Virus record (IMG/VR): IMGVR_UViG_3300044624_000837
Coordinates: 1 to 20,380 of that record
DNA length: 20,380 nucleotides
Reading direction: 5' to 3' (one strand)
From: a virus
Shown: positions 5,069-11,023 of the stretch, in pieces
How the letters are laid out: the number at the start of each line of letters is the position of its first letter
How positions within the stretch are numbered: position 1 is the first letter of the stretch
Notes under the pieces: model-generated
The model's database searches: none
The model's input: the letters and a program-made list of their open reading frames with translations, nothing else
Told to the model about the DNA's origin: nothing
Program-made: the position numbers and the translations under genes

Positions 5069-5341
5069 TTATGTCCTGATACGGGCAGGTATCTGCTCAT
5101 CCGCTAAGGCGTAGCGTTCCTTCGGGGTTTTCCCACCGAACATCCCGTACCTACAACGCTGTCCACTTTCCTCACGCATGGCGAACGCTAAACATTCCTC
5201 CCGTACAGCGCAACGATTACAGAACTTCAATGCGTCACGATACACACTGTCTTGACCGCCAGGATTTTCGGGGAACATCACAGTGTATGGTACGCCCCTA
5301 CATTCGGCTCGTTGTTGCCATGCTGGTCGGTCTTGTATCAC
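5069..5341 (-). CDS. whiB: WhiB-family iron-sulfur transcription regulator
   Basis: The 90-residue protein has the WhiB signature. Four cysteines, C14, C41, C44 and C50 (C...CxxCxxxxxC), would ligate a [4Fe-4S] cluster. The GMFGG turn lies at 66-70 and is followed by a basic KTPKER segment that contacts DNA in this family. WhiB-like proteins bind the principal sigma factor and modulate host or phage promoters. Phage copies such as that of mycobacteriophage TM4 can interfere with host division and superinfection. It is the last gene of the recombination operon and overlaps the preceding gene by ATGA. An extra Cys63 near the turn is unusual. The family call is firm; the role in this phage is inferred. 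Confidence 0.93.
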   Translation of the reverse strand: MIQDRPAWQQRAECRGVPYTVMFPENPGGQDSVYRDALKFCNRCAVREECLAFAMREESGQRCRYGMFGGKTPKERYALADEQIPARIRT

Positions 5342-5520
5342 TTTTTCTTCTTCCGTTTTGATTGTTGCAAGTCGTACTTGGCTTGCGTTGTTTTATTTCT
5401 ATGGCATACACACGGACAGGTGTCGTGTGTGCGCTGGTCATACACCGTGATTGCCCTTAGGATTGTTCCGCAGTGTGTACAGTCAGGATGTGAACGGGTG
5501 AACTCCCATTGTTCAGCCAC
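5338..5520 (-). CDS. Small Cys-rich hypothetical protein, 60 aa
   Basis: The 60-residue protein has HPDCTHCG near residues 11-18 and CPCVCH near 35-40, a possible zinc-binding pair, and a polybasic end (SKRKKKK). It may bind nucleic acid through the tail. It overlaps the whiB start by ATGA and the upstream gene by 8 bases, so it is translationally coupled to both. Function unknown. Confidence 0.7.
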   Translation of the reverse strand: MAEQWEFTRSHPDCTHCGTILRAITVYDQRTHDTCPCVCHRNKTTQAKYDLQQSKRKKKK

Positions 5521-5722
5521 GATAGTTCGGCATGTTCTTTTCTACTTCTTCCATGATGCGAGGGTCTTCATAGAGGCGCAGGATGTGGATACATGGGTCG
5601 TCCCCGTCATCCCACATGTCTAGTTCCCTGTCGGACATGGGTATCCCGTCATGGGTGGAGCAAACTGGTGGGGAACAAAAGCCATGTTCCCTACCAATCG
5701 CAAGCCAGTCATCAAACGTCAT
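5513..5722 (-). CDS. Small hypothetical phage protein, 69 aa
   Basis: The protein begins MTFDDWLAIGREHGFCSPPVCSTHDG and contains DDPCIHILRLYED. I associate this with a conserved short ORF in actinobacterial phages, where it is annotated as hypothetical; this is memory, not a search. The acidic composition and paired Cys/His residues hint at a metal-stabilised fold. It overlaps the ssb stop by ATGA. Function unknown. Confidence 0.75.
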   Translation of the reverse strand: MTFDDWLAIGREHGFCSPPVCSTHDGIPMSDRELDMWDDGDDPCIHILRLYEDPRIMEEVEKNMPNYRG

Positions 5723-6129
5723 CAGAATGGTTCTTCATCTGTGAAGTTTGACGATGGCATTGGCTTACCAATCATGCCTGTCTTCGCTACTGTGTCGCTG
5801 GTCTGGTCACGAACCCATGCGTTCCAACGGCATGACACACCCACTTCATCGGCAATCAACTTGGTTGTCTTGCCTGTGGTGCCGTCCTTCTTGGTGAACT
5901 CCTCTTGTTCGTAGCGTCCCGTGATGAGAACGGTAGTTCCTTTGGCGATGCTGTTCGCTACGTTTTCTGCGACCTTGCCGAACACGATGACGTTGTGCCA
6001 TGTGGTTTTCTTCTTGTCGTCTTTGCCGTAGTTGTCTGCTACCGAGAAAGTGAGGACTGCATTGTTGCTGGCTGAGAAGCGCAGTTCGGGGTCTTGCCCG
6101 ACTGTGCCGTGGATGGTGATGTTATTCAT
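5722..6129 (-). CDS. ssb: Single-stranded DNA-binding protein
   Basis: The 135-residue protein has an OB-fold SSB domain over about residues 1-105, with the family signatures MNNITIHGTVGQDPELRF, TTWHNVIVFGKVAENV and VLITGRYEQEEF. A short linker leads to the acidic C-terminal tip DEEPF, the tip that recruits partner proteins. It coats ssDNA during replication and recombination. In this operon it sits with an exonuclease, an annealing protein and a resolvase. It is shorter than typical bacterial SSB because the linker is reduced. The start ATG has GAAGGAAG upstream. Confidence 0.95.
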   Translation of the reverse strand: MNNITIHGTVGQDPELRFSASNNAVLTFSVADNYGKDDKKKTTWHNVIVFGKVAENVANSIAKGTTVLITGRYEQEEFTKKDGTTGKTTKLIADEVGVSCRWNAWVRDQTSDTVAKTGMIGKPMPSSNFTDEEPF

Positions 6130-6286
6130 TTGGTTCTTCCTTCTTTGGTTGGAGGTTTATGTGTCGCATTGCTTTCTTAGGGCAAGGATGCGAGGGTGGG
6201 TCTGTTAAGACCACGAATGTTGTGAGGGTGACACCGCAGGTGGGGCAGTGCCAGTCGGTTCGGGTGTTGCCCTTCATTGTTTCCAT
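6122..6286 (-). CDS. Small zinc-ribbon hypothetical protein, 54 aa
   Basis: The product carries CPTCG near residue 14 and a later HPCPKK, a possible zinc-binding set, followed by a basic and acidic tail. I use ATG 6286, one base after the upstream stop (6288-6290); the longer in-frame form from 6340 lies inside the upstream gene without a good ribosome-binding site. It overlaps ssb by 8 bases, suggesting coupled translation. Function unknown. Confidence 0.6.
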   Translation of the reverse strand: METMKGNTRTDWHCPTCGVTLTTFVVLTDPPSHPCPKKAMRHINLQPKKEEPNE

Positions 6287-6287
6287 G

Positions 6288-6746
6288 CTACTCGCTACCG
6301 CTACTGCTTCCTTGCCAGTGGGCTGACCCGCCATTGTCATACAGGTATTTGGCTACCTTCAGGTTACATGATGGGTCTGTCAGGGAACGTACTAACTGAC
6401 GCTTTGGACGTTTGCATATCTGAGCAGTGATGGTTTTATACCCTGAATTGACCTGAAGTAACCCGACATCATAGGAACGGACAGCCCGACAGTTCTTGTA
6501 GGTGGATGCGGGCGATAGCACACAGTCGTTGTGGTCGGTACCTTTGCGGTAGTTCCAGCCAATGGCTTTGGGTTCACATTTTGACTCACGCCACATATAA
6601 AAACTGAACTCTTTGACAGGCAGGCGGTGCTTGCGGAGAAGAGCCTCGTACTGTGGGCAGGACTTGGTTGGTTCTGTCTTTGCGTGGGCTGGTGCTGGTA
6701 TGACCAGCGTGATGGCAATAAGGGATGCCGTTATATATTTTCGCAT
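6288..6746 (-). CDS. Secreted lytic transglycosylase (SLT)-like protein
   Basis: The 152-residue protein begins with a Sec signal peptide: MRK, then a hydrophobic stretch to about residue 20, then AHA with cleavage after residue 22. The mature part resembles the lysozyme-like SLT fold, with E54 in WRESKCEP as the likely catalytic Glu and GLLQVN at 95-100 corresponding to the GLMQI motif. It should cut peptidoglycan glycan strands outside the membrane. Several cysteines (30, 57, 75, 86, 110, 126) suggest disulfides. AAGGAGG precedes the ATG. It sits inside the recombination operon, away from the endolysin, and was possibly placed there for envelope remodelling or superinfection effects rather than final lysis. 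The exact GH23 family assignment is unverified. Confidence 0.8.
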   Translation of the reverse strand: MRKYITASLIAITLVIPAPAHAKTEPTKSCPQYEALLRKHRLPVKEFSFYMWRESKCEPKAIGWNYRKGTDHNDCVLSPASTYKNCRAVRSYDVGLLQVNSGYKTITAQICKRPKRQLVRSLTDPSCNLKVAKYLYDNGGSAHWQGSSSGSE

Positions 6747-6798
6747 AGTGCCTCCTTGTGGCTACGTTTGCGCCCCGTTTCTCTAAGGCGAGTTTAGC

Positions 6799-7212
6799 CT
6801 AATCGTAGGCTTGGTTGGTTTGTAAGTCTTGAATGTGTTGTGGGTAAAGGAGAAATCCTTTTGCTGGGTTGGTGCTGTTGGTTGCGAAGTCACGCTTCTG
6901 TAGTGTGTCACGGTTTGCTCTGAGATAGTTCTTCAACCGTTGCACACTCACGATAATGAACGCATCAGGTGCATACCTGTACGCCCACCACGTTGCCTGG
7001 GTCACGTTGATGCCCGACACCTTCCAACCTGCACCATTAGGATTCTGTTCTGTCTCTACAGCCATGCGTCCATTACGGTATCGGTCTGCCTTGACTTCCA
7101 CTGTGCCGTTGTTGAAGGCGGTGAAGAAGTCAATCAGGTTTTGTTCACCTTCATGTCCGTACTCTAAGTCTGTTTTGAAATCAAACTTAGGGTTGTACCC
7201 TGCTATTTCCAC
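6799..7212 (-). CDS. Hypothetical protein, possible PD-(D/E)XK nuclease
   Basis: The 137-residue protein contains VEVKADRYRNGRMAVETE at about 38-55, an ExK pair (E39, K41) followed by an Arg/Glu strand. This is compatible with a compact PD-(D/E)XK nuclease core, preceded by a helix with E21 and E23. The rest (WWAYRYAPDAFIIVS) fits a later strand-helix of that fold. The upstream Asp of the motif is not clear, so the call is tentative. The likely start is GTG, overlapping the previous stop. Its place among recombination genes supports a DNA-processing role. Confidence 0.65.
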   Translation of the reverse strand: MEIAGYNPKFDFKTDLEYGHEGEQNLIDFFTAFNNGTVEVKADRYRNGRMAVETEQNPNGAGWKVSGINVTQATWWAYRYAPDAFIIVSVQRLKNYLRANRDTLQKRDFATNSTNPAKGFLLYPQHIQDLQTNQAYD

Positions 7213-7391
7213 GGGTTGTTATCGGGTTTGTAAGAGCCTCTGTTGTTTCTTAAACGTTCTCTATCTAGTTCAGAAGCAAGCCGTTCAATCTCACGACAAG
7301 CAATCAACGCCAAGTCGGGCAGGTGTGCAATGTCGGCTGCATTGTCTGCCACAATCTTGCGGATAATGACCAGTAATTCACTGTGATACAT
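7203..7391 (-). CDS. Small helical hypothetical protein, 62 aa
   Basis: The protein starts MYHSELLVIIRKIVADNAADIA and is almost entirely helical, with a Glu/Arg-rich middle and a disordered basic end. I chose ATG 7391 because GAGAGAGAG stands just upstream; the longer frame begins with GTG at 7439 without a good site. It overlaps the upstream gene by 14 bases. Function unknown. Confidence 0.65.
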   Translation of the reverse strand: MYHSELLVIIRKIVADNAADIAHLPDLALIACREIERLASELDRERLRNNRGSYKPDNNPWK

Positions 7392-7737
7392 ACTGTAACT
7401 CTCTCTCTTGTTTGATACTGGTGTTGTCAAAGCATCCACGATAGAAGTCTTGACCCCAGATTTCTATTGGGTGATACCCAAGTTTTGTTGCCCATGTGTC
7501 GGCTGCATAAATATCCATGCCTTCTGCTCGCCACCTGGATTTAACACTTGATTCCACTGCACCTACACGTTCGTCAAGTATTAGTCGTTCAAGCAATGGT
7601 GTTGCGTCTAGTCGTAGCCCTGCGTTGATGTTGGTTTCACGGTACTTCTTGCGGTATGCCTGTGCTTCAGCAACACAGATTTCGCATCGGCATTTGTGTT
7701 TCATGTAGGACGAACGCCCATGTTTGATGTCAGCCAT
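7378..7737 (-). CDS. Hypothetical protein with Cys/His-rich basic N-terminal motif, 119 aa
   Basis: The N-terminus, MADIKHGRSSYMKHKCRCEICVAEAQAYRKKYRE, matches a pattern common in small actinophage proteins (HG..S.Y..HkCRC..C..A...Y...yR). This is likely a small metal-binding or DNA-contacting module. The rest is helical and includes ADTWATKLGYHP. I use ATG 7737, preceded by GAAAGG, rather than an upstream TTG. A DNA-binding role is plausible but unproven. Confidence 0.65.
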   Translation of the reverse strand: MADIKHGRSSYMKHKCRCEICVAEAQAYRKKYRETNINAGLRLDATPLLERLILDERVGAVESSVKSRWRAEGMDIYAADTWATKLGYHPIEIWGQDFYRGCFDNTSIKQERELQYVSQ

Positions 7738-7939
7738 TGGATGCCAACCTTTCAAGGCGGGACACTTCAGCCTCTAACGCACGTATCTGTGTCGCTAACT
7801 GGTCACGAGAAGCCTCAACTTCTTTTGCCATGTCTAAGAGTTTGCGGTATTGATGCCGCCAAAAATCCCCGTATGACATGTCACTTCCGTATACCTCTGG
7901 GGGTACTGGCATCGTGATGATGGGTCTGATGATACTCAT
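7730..7939 (-). CDS. Coiled-coil hypothetical protein, 69 aa
   Basis: The protein starts MSIIRPIITMPVPPEVYG and ends in a heptad-like helix over about residues 35-66 (Leu/Ile/Val spaced with Glu and Arg), a probable dimerising coiled coil. ATG 7939 forms an ATGA overlap with the stop of the short gene upstream and has AAAAGGA before it, which argues against the longer frame to 7975. Function unknown. Confidence 0.65.
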   Translation of the reverse strand: MSIIRPIITMPVPPEVYGSDMSYGDFWRHQYRKLLDMAKEVEASRDQLATQIRALEAEVSRLERLASNG

Positions 7940-8088
7940 TGTTCTAGTTCCTTTTCTTCTTGTAGTTGTAGCCATGTGTCAATGGCTTTACGTTCACGCT
8001 CCGATGGCGCTTGTAGGCGCACGAAGTCTGACGCATTGTAGATACGGTTCATTAGACATTCAAAGAGTTCACGGCTTGCCTGTTCCAT
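7936..8088 (-). CDS. Very small hypothetical protein, 50 aa
   Basis: A 50-residue ORF fills the gap between its neighbours exactly. ATG 8088 overlaps the resolvase-like gene's TGA (ATGA), and its own TGA overlaps ATG 7939 (ATGA). The product begins MEQASRELFECLMNRIYNAS and ends with a Gln/Glu-rich helix. The double overlap strongly supports it as a real gene and fixes its neighbours' boundaries. Function unknown. Confidence 0.75.
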   Translation of the reverse strand: MEQASRELFECLMNRIYNASDFVRLQAPSERERKAIDTWLQLQEEKELEQ

Positions 8089-8423
8089 CAGTACCCTGCC
8101 TGCTTCAACAACTTAACCATATCCTCAAAGCGCATGATGGCATACTGCTCTGCACCAGTGGCATGACCCTGACGCTTGACAACCAGCACACCAAAGTCTG
8201 CCCCTGCATTAACACGTTCAGCCTCAGTCTCCTGCAACCAGCCCGACAGTTCATGTCTCTTTGCTGCTTTACATTCAATAACAATAGGCGCACCACAGTT
8301 GATGTCCCCCTTGTCTAGATTGCCATGCAATGCACGACGTTCAGCATAGGGGAACCCGTTATCACGCATAAAGCGGGCGATAAGGGTTTCAAATGATGTT
8401 CCTTTAGAACGGCTCTTTGACAT
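8088..8423 (-). CDS. Holliday-junction-resolvase-like PD-(D/E)XK nuclease
   Basis: The 111-residue protein fits small archaeal/phage Hjc-like resolvases. Motif residues are E12 in GTSFETLI, D40 in KGDIN, E50 and K52 in VIECK, and Q64 in the following helix, the expected order of a PD-(D/E)XK core. Such enzymes cut branched DNA during recombination or before packaging. AAGGAGG precedes ATG 8423. It is translationally overlapped with genes on both sides and sits near the exonuclease and annealing protein, which supports a recombination role. A restriction-type nuclease is the alternative. Confidence 0.85.
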   Translation of the reverse strand: MSKSRSKGTSFETLIARFMRDNGFPYAERRALHGNLDKGDINCGAPIVIECKAAKRHELSGWLQETEAERVNAGADFGVLVVKRQGHATGAEQYAIMRFEDMVKLLKQAGY

Positions 8424-8592
8424 TATCCATCGCCTCCTTCACCAGTTGTCGTAACAGTTCAGACTTTGTGATACCGCCACGTACCTGGGTTAATAGTTCA
8501 ATGTGGTACCACTGCTGTGCTGTGACACGCAAACCAAGGAACCGAGTAGAGGCATGTTCGCCTGTTGGGTCTACTGTTCTTTTGTTCGCCAT
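8404..8592 (-). CDS. Ribbon-helix-helix-like DNA-binding protein, 62 aa
   Basis: The small protein has a strand (RFLGLRVTAQQWYHIE), a helix, a turn with GGITKSELLRQLVKEAM, and a second helix. This is the pattern of CopG/Arc-type ribbon-helix-helix dimers. It could autoregulate the recombination operon by binding a palindrome such as the one upstream of the exonuclease gene, but no target is demonstrated. ATG 8592 shares a base with the SSAP stop, with AGGGAA upstream; a GTG one codon earlier is the alternative. Confidence 0.7.
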   Translation of the reverse strand: MANKRTVDPTGEHASTRFLGLRVTAQQWYHIELLTQVRGGITKSELLRQLVKEAMDNVKEPF

Positions 8593-9257
8593 CACTTCCC
8601 TGCTTTCGCTGCTGTGAATGTCTTACGCAATGCGGCAAGGTCTTTCTGTGTACCGAACCCGAACCGTACACCTGCATCCTTGTAGATAGTCATAGGGTTC
8701 AGGTCGTTGTCTACACACGCTTTGTTGAACGCTGTGATTTGTTCTTCGCTGAGGGGTGCGTCATCAGGGAGGGCTTGCTTTGGTGCAGGCTTGGCTGGTT
8801 GTGGCTTGTCACCATCAAGGTCAGCCCACTGGTTTCTGGTCCACAAATTCAACGAAATTCCGAAACGCATGGAAGCGTTACGCAAGAAGTCCCCGATGAG
8901 TTCCTTCTCGTAGTCTCCCTTGTCAGCCTTGACACTGCCGACACCGAGGAGTTCTTTGCCGTGGACTGTGAGCCAACCCCACATCGTTGCTGTGCCGTTC
9001 TCAACGTGGATAGCAGGACGACCCTGCACCCAACCGCATGGTTCCCATGACCAGTACGGGTCAATCTCAATGAGGATACGAGTGATGTCTGCGTGTCCAA
9101 CGAAGTCCAACTTGGTTCCACCCTTGGGTAGTTGCTGGATAATTGATGGGTCTGGCTTTGCGTAGTCCTTCAGGATTTTCCTGAGTTCTTCTGCTTTGTT
9201 CTTGTCTTCCACTGTTGTTACCTTTCTTGGTGTTGTGTATGTGTAAGAAGTTTCCAT
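8592..9257 (-). CDS. Rad52-like single-strand annealing protein (recombinase)
   Basis: The 221-residue protein has the layout of phage annealing proteins of the Rad52/Sak superfamily. A beta-rich core (residues about 50-110) contains KLDFVGHADITRILIEIDPYW and WGWLTVHG. It is followed by DYEKELIGDFLRNASMRFGISLNLW at about 115-139, matching the 'K.a.tdAlkRA.r.lGig.yLw' helix of the family. A Pro/Lys linker and a small helical C-terminal domain follow. It would anneal ssDNA made by the exonuclease encoded just upstream. Start ATG 9257 has GAAAGG and lies two bases after the exonuclease stop. The superfamily assignment is good; the exact family would need a profile search. Confidence 0.82.
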   Translation of the reverse strand: METSYTYTTPRKVTTVEDKNKAEELRKILKDYAKPDPSIIQQLPKGGTKLDFVGHADITRILIEIDPYWSWEPCGWVQGRPAIHVENGTATMWGWLTVHGKELLGVGSVKADKGDYEKELIGDFLRNASMRFGISLNLWTRNQWADLDGDKPQPAKPAPKQALPDDAPLSEEQITAFNKACVDNDLNPMTIYKDAGVRFGFGTQKDLAALRKTFTAAKAGK

Positions 9258-9259
9258 TG

Positions 9260-10207
9260 TTATTCGCCTTTCAAACGGAGTGTTCGTGATGATGTTGTCT
9301 TAACGTACTGTGCGTACATGTCAGGGTTCTCTGCCTGGAATCGTTTAGCGTCAAACCAGTCACGCTTGTATCCCTTCCATGTTGCAACAGTTGCACCGTT
9401 GATTGTGGCAGATTCGTTCTCGCCAATCAAGTCACACAGTTCAGCCTTCAATCTATCTTCCATCGCTTTGTATGACGACAGTTCAGACTTGACATGCTTT
9501 AACTGTGCAATCAGTTCTGTCACTGATGGGTTCAGTTCTACTGACTCACCATTGAACCGTTGGTAACGAGTAGAGATTGTCTCGTAAGAGTAGACCACAC
9601 CTTCGGGGTTCATGCCAAGTGCGATTGCGTTCAGCCATTGTGCCGAGGACGAGAGGTGTTCCAACTTTTCTTCGTCAGTGATGTTCTGCTCTACGATTGT
9701 GAGGCGCAATGTGTTGTCAAAGATTGCCCACGTCACACGCTTAGCGTCAGAACAGATGGCTTGCTGGACACCCTGGATTTTCCAGTAGTCAGGGAGTGTG
9801 CCTGAGTATTCACGGCTAGTTGTTTTCACTTCAAGGATGTGGCGTGTCTCTTCGTTCCATCCGTCAAGGGTGGAGATGAGGTGTGCGCCTTGTTCATCGT
9901 CGTAGCAAAACAGTTCATCGGGTGTTTCAAACTTGATACCAAGTCTGTCGCCTGCCCACTGGATGATGGTGTCTTCAAGGCGGTTGCCTGTTTCCATCGC
10001 TGCGTTGGGAGGGATAGGTGTCGGTGCAATTCCTGACAGCAGTTCTGCTGCGTATTGGTCTTGCTTGACAAATGGGTGTAGTCCGTAGATGGCTGCTGCT
10101 GCACTAGCGGAGATGCGGCGGTTGCCGTTGTTATCTTCGTAGCGTTGGTTCAGCCATGCTTGTGAACCGTGTGGTGCTTTTGGTATGCGATACCGTGTGA
10201 AACTCAT
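9260..10207 (-). CDS. YqaJ/lambda-exonuclease-family recombination nuclease
   Basis: The 315-residue protein matches the YqaJ viral recombinase family: E79 in METGNRLED, D115 in STLDGW, E126 and K128 in ILEVKTT, and conserved Gln residues in KIQGVQQAI. The catalytic domain covers about residues 10-200. The C-terminal third has a coiled region (LIAQLKHVKSELSSYKAMEDRLKAELCDLIG) and the short TINGATVATWKGYKR strand unit seen in this family. It resects dsDNA 5'-3' to give ssDNA for the annealing protein two bases downstream. AAGGAAGGGGAA precedes the ATG. Confidence 0.92.
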   Translation of the reverse strand: MSFTRYRIPKAPHGSQAWLNQRYEDNNGNRRISASAAAAIYGLHPFVKQDQYAAELLSGIAPTPIPPNAAMETGNRLEDTIIQWAGDRLGIKFETPDELFCYDDEQGAHLISTLDGWNEETRHILEVKTTSREYSGTLPDYWKIQGVQQAICSDAKRVTWAIFDNTLRLTIVEQNITDEEKLEHLSSSAQWLNAIALGMNPEGVVYSYETISTRYQRFNGESVELNPSVTELIAQLKHVKSELSSYKAMEDRLKAELCDLIGENESATINGATVATWKGYKRDWFDAKRFQAENPDMYAQYVKTTSSRTLRLKGE

Positions 10208-10232
10208 TGAGTTCCCCTTCCTTCGTGTTATG

Positions 10233-10263
10233 TGTAAATCACTTTACAGGAGGGGTGTGTCAA
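10233..10263 (-). promoter_or_regulatory. Probable promoter/operator of the recombination operon
   Basis: Read on the minus strand, a consensus TTGACA -35 box (10263-10258) overlaps the stop of the upstream gene. About 10 bp downstream is the inverted repeat TGTAAA-N4-TTTACA (10248-10233), then TTACACATA, the same nonamer that follows both plus-strand promoters. No good -10 box is seen at 17 bp (GATTTA), so activation by a protein bound to the inverted repeat is possible. Transcription would enter the exonuclease gene and continue to whiB. Confidence 0.55.
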
Positions 10264-10523
10264 TTACAAGGGGTAAGTACCAAAGTTTTTCTAACCATGC
10301 CTACGGGGATGTAGAACAGGTTGATTCCTTCTCCTTCATGGAAGGATTGGAGCAGTGTCACATGGTCTTTCTTGCCACCTGGGTCTTCAGATGGTACGAG
10401 GAAACCTACTGAGTGGACCAGGGTTTCGCCGTCGTCTTCTACGGTTTCTAGTGTGAGCCATCCTGCGTCACCTCCGCAGGCATCTGCCCATTCAATTAGA
10501 ACTACTGGGTATTCAGTCTTCAT
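10260..10523 (-). CDS. Hypothetical phage protein, 87 aa
   Basis: The protein MKTEYPVVLIEWADACGGDAGW... with HSVGFLVPSED resembles short beta-rich phage ORFs of unknown role (pattern 'v..eW.D......W' and 'hsvG.l..ed'). It is acidic. It overlaps the upstream zinc-ribbon gene by 11 bases. Its stop codon lies inside the -35 box of the next operon. Function unknown. Confidence 0.7.
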   Translation of the reverse strand: MKTEYPVVLIEWADACGGDAGWLTLETVEDDGETLVHSVGFLVPSEDPGGKKDHVTLLQSFHEGEGINLFYIPVGMVRKTLVLTPCN

Positions 10524-10632
10524 TGGCTGCTGGCTCGCCTTCTGTGCGACACTCTGGGCAGTAGCGCCCTTGTGATTGGTGCCATGCTTCTTCGCAGGTT
10601 GGGCATACGTAGATGTGGGACAGCGAGGTCAT
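10513..10632 (-). CDS. Micro-protein with zinc ribbon, 39 aa
   Basis: This 39-codon ORF starts MTSLSHIYVCPTCEEAWHQ and has the pairs CPTC (10-13) and CPEC (25-28), a near-minimal rubredoxin-like knuckle with an acidic tail. It overlaps the next gene by 11 bases and follows the previous stop at a gap of 12 bases. The Cys spacing makes chance unlikely. Function unknown. Confidence 0.65.
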   Translation of the reverse strand: MTSLSHIYVCPTCEEAWHQSQGRYCPECRTEGEPAANED

Positions 10633-10644
10633 GGGTCTAGGTTA

Positions 10645-10776
10645 CTATGCCGCTTGGTTGGTGCGTAGCAGGTGGTTTATCCGTTCAACAATTCGGATGA
10701 GTTCTTCTTCTTCTGGTCCACGAACCACCACTTTCATGAGGAAATTGCGGATTGTGATTAGTTCTGCGAGTGTCAT
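10645..10776 (-). CDS. Very small helical hypothetical protein, 43 aa
   Basis: A 43-residue ORF, MTLAELITIRNFLMKVVVRG followed by an acidic run and a helix ending RTNQAA, fills the space between its neighbours. The ribosome-binding site is weak. The 12-bp near-palindrome GATAA-ga-TTATC (10783-10794) lies just upstream. Function unknown. Confidence 0.5.
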   Translation of the reverse strand: MTLAELITIRNFLMKVVVRGPEEEELIRIVERINHLLRTNQAA

Positions 10777-10792
10777 AGGACCGATAAGATTA

Positions 10793-11023
10793 TCAGTCTG
10801 GCTTAGTGATATACGTTTCCACGAGTGTTAAACGATTCTCAATTCTGTCAAGAGAATCCCGCAACGAAGAACCACTATTCGGTTTCATCTGTTCCTCAAC
10901 AAACCCCATCGCCTTCTCAATGCGCTTAGCCCAACGGTACATCGGCAGTAGCAACCCACGGTGAATAACACCAAGAGAAGCCACTGCCGCAGCGACCATG
11001 CCAAGGATTTGAATGACGGTCAC
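10793..11023 (-). CDS. Single-TM coiled-coil membrane protein, holin/spanin-like candidate
   Basis: The 76-residue protein has an N-terminal hydrophobic segment (about residues 4-27, ILGMVAAAVASLGVIHRGLLL). A basic stretch and a charged helix follow, with PNSGSSLRDSLDRIENRL, a C-terminal pattern I recall from small membrane proteins near actinophage lysis genes. It overlaps the endolysin stop by ATGA. A lysis-accessory role (holin or regulator) is inferred from position; nothing in the sequence proves pore formation. Confidence 0.7.
   Translation of the reverse strand: MTVIQILGMVAAAVASLGVIHRGLLLPMYRWAKRIEKAMGFVEEQMKPNSGSSLRDSLDRIENRLTLVETYITKPD

Noticed and set aside
7634-7641. Second parS-like sequence (GTTTCACG)
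   Set aside because: Only a half-site; the other half does not match and it is within a coding gene.
8565-9050. Plus-strand 161-codon ORF opposite the annealing protein
   Set aside because: It is a shadow of the minus-strand recombinase gene, whose family signature is clear.
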